This document shows positions 5,737 to 5,743 of a stretch of DNA of 5,743 nt, one piece after another. A program made the position numbers and the translations under genes. This stretch comes from an uncultured Collinsella sp. (lineage in GTDB: Bacteria > Actinomycetota > Coriobacteriia > Coriobacteriales > Coriobacteriaceae), in the NCBI GenBank assembly GCA_902496775.1, contig CABVCF010000106.1, forward strand, positions 1-5,743, in the 5' to 3' direction. The number at the start of each line of letters is the position of its first letter. Within the stretch, counting starts at the first letter, position 1. The notes beneath the pieces were generated by a model. It was not told where the DNA came from and did no database searches. It was given only the letters and a program-made list of their open reading frames with translations.

Positions 5737-5743
5737 ATCGAGA

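Noticed and set aside
5186..5737. A 183-codon - strand frame covering the right-hand gap
   Set aside because: Most of it lies opposite the second ATPase, including its conserved motifs, and it crosses the terminator hairpin; no family resemblance.
5719..5738. The right-edge palindrome as an FNR/CRP site
   Set aside because: On the - strand TTGAT and ATCAT are eight bases apart, not the four of an FNR site, and the half-sites do not match CRP.
5612..5743. Open frame in register with the second ATPase after its stop, as a possible readthrough or broken C-terminal domain
   Set aside because: It stays open for 44 codons, but the translation has none of the expected Gly-Cys-Arg-Phe or cysteine pattern and it contains the terminator stem. 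Open runs of this length are common in GC-rich DNA.

Overview
The window is GC-rich, with genes packed head to tail on the + strand. The main lipoprotein carries a twin-arginine lipoprotein signal, and the fragment at the left edge belongs to a strictly anaerobic enzyme family. Together these suggest an anaerobic high-GC actinobacterium, most likely a gut Coriobacteriia such as Collinsella or a relative. That placement rests on sequence style only and is an inference.

Layout: bases 1-173 hold the C-terminal end of a 2-hydroxyacyl-CoA dehydratase / double-cubane-cluster reductase family protein. Bases 174-357 are a non-coding gap with two clear inverted repeats. Bases 358-5611 form one complete five-gene ABC importer operon of the peptide/opine/nickel (PepT) class: substrate-binding lipoprotein (358-1968), two permeases (2057-3010 and 3007-3837) and two ATPases (3841-4836 and 4826-5611). 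Bases 5612-5743 hold a probable rho-independent terminator and, at the right edge, an AT-rich palindrome overlapping a possible promoter for the next gene.

How the genes work together: the lipid-anchored binding protein captures a small solute, probably a di- or oligopeptide, outside the cell. The two six-helix permeases form the channel, and the two different ATPases power it from the cytoplasm. The four membrane-complex genes are translationally coupled (4-base overlap, 3-base gap, 11-base overlap). The binding protein is set apart from them by an 88-base spacer containing a perfect 10-bp stem, a layout that commonly lets the binding protein be made in excess over the membrane complex.

I found no clearly novel system. 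The points most worth a second look are the intercistronic stem-loop and its relation to the following ribosome binding site, the cysteine-rich tail of the first ATPase against the absence of such a tail in the second, the structured leader before the binding-protein gene, and the operator-like palindrome at the right edge. I did not recognise a promoter for the operon, a tRNA, rRNA, CRISPR array or mobile element.
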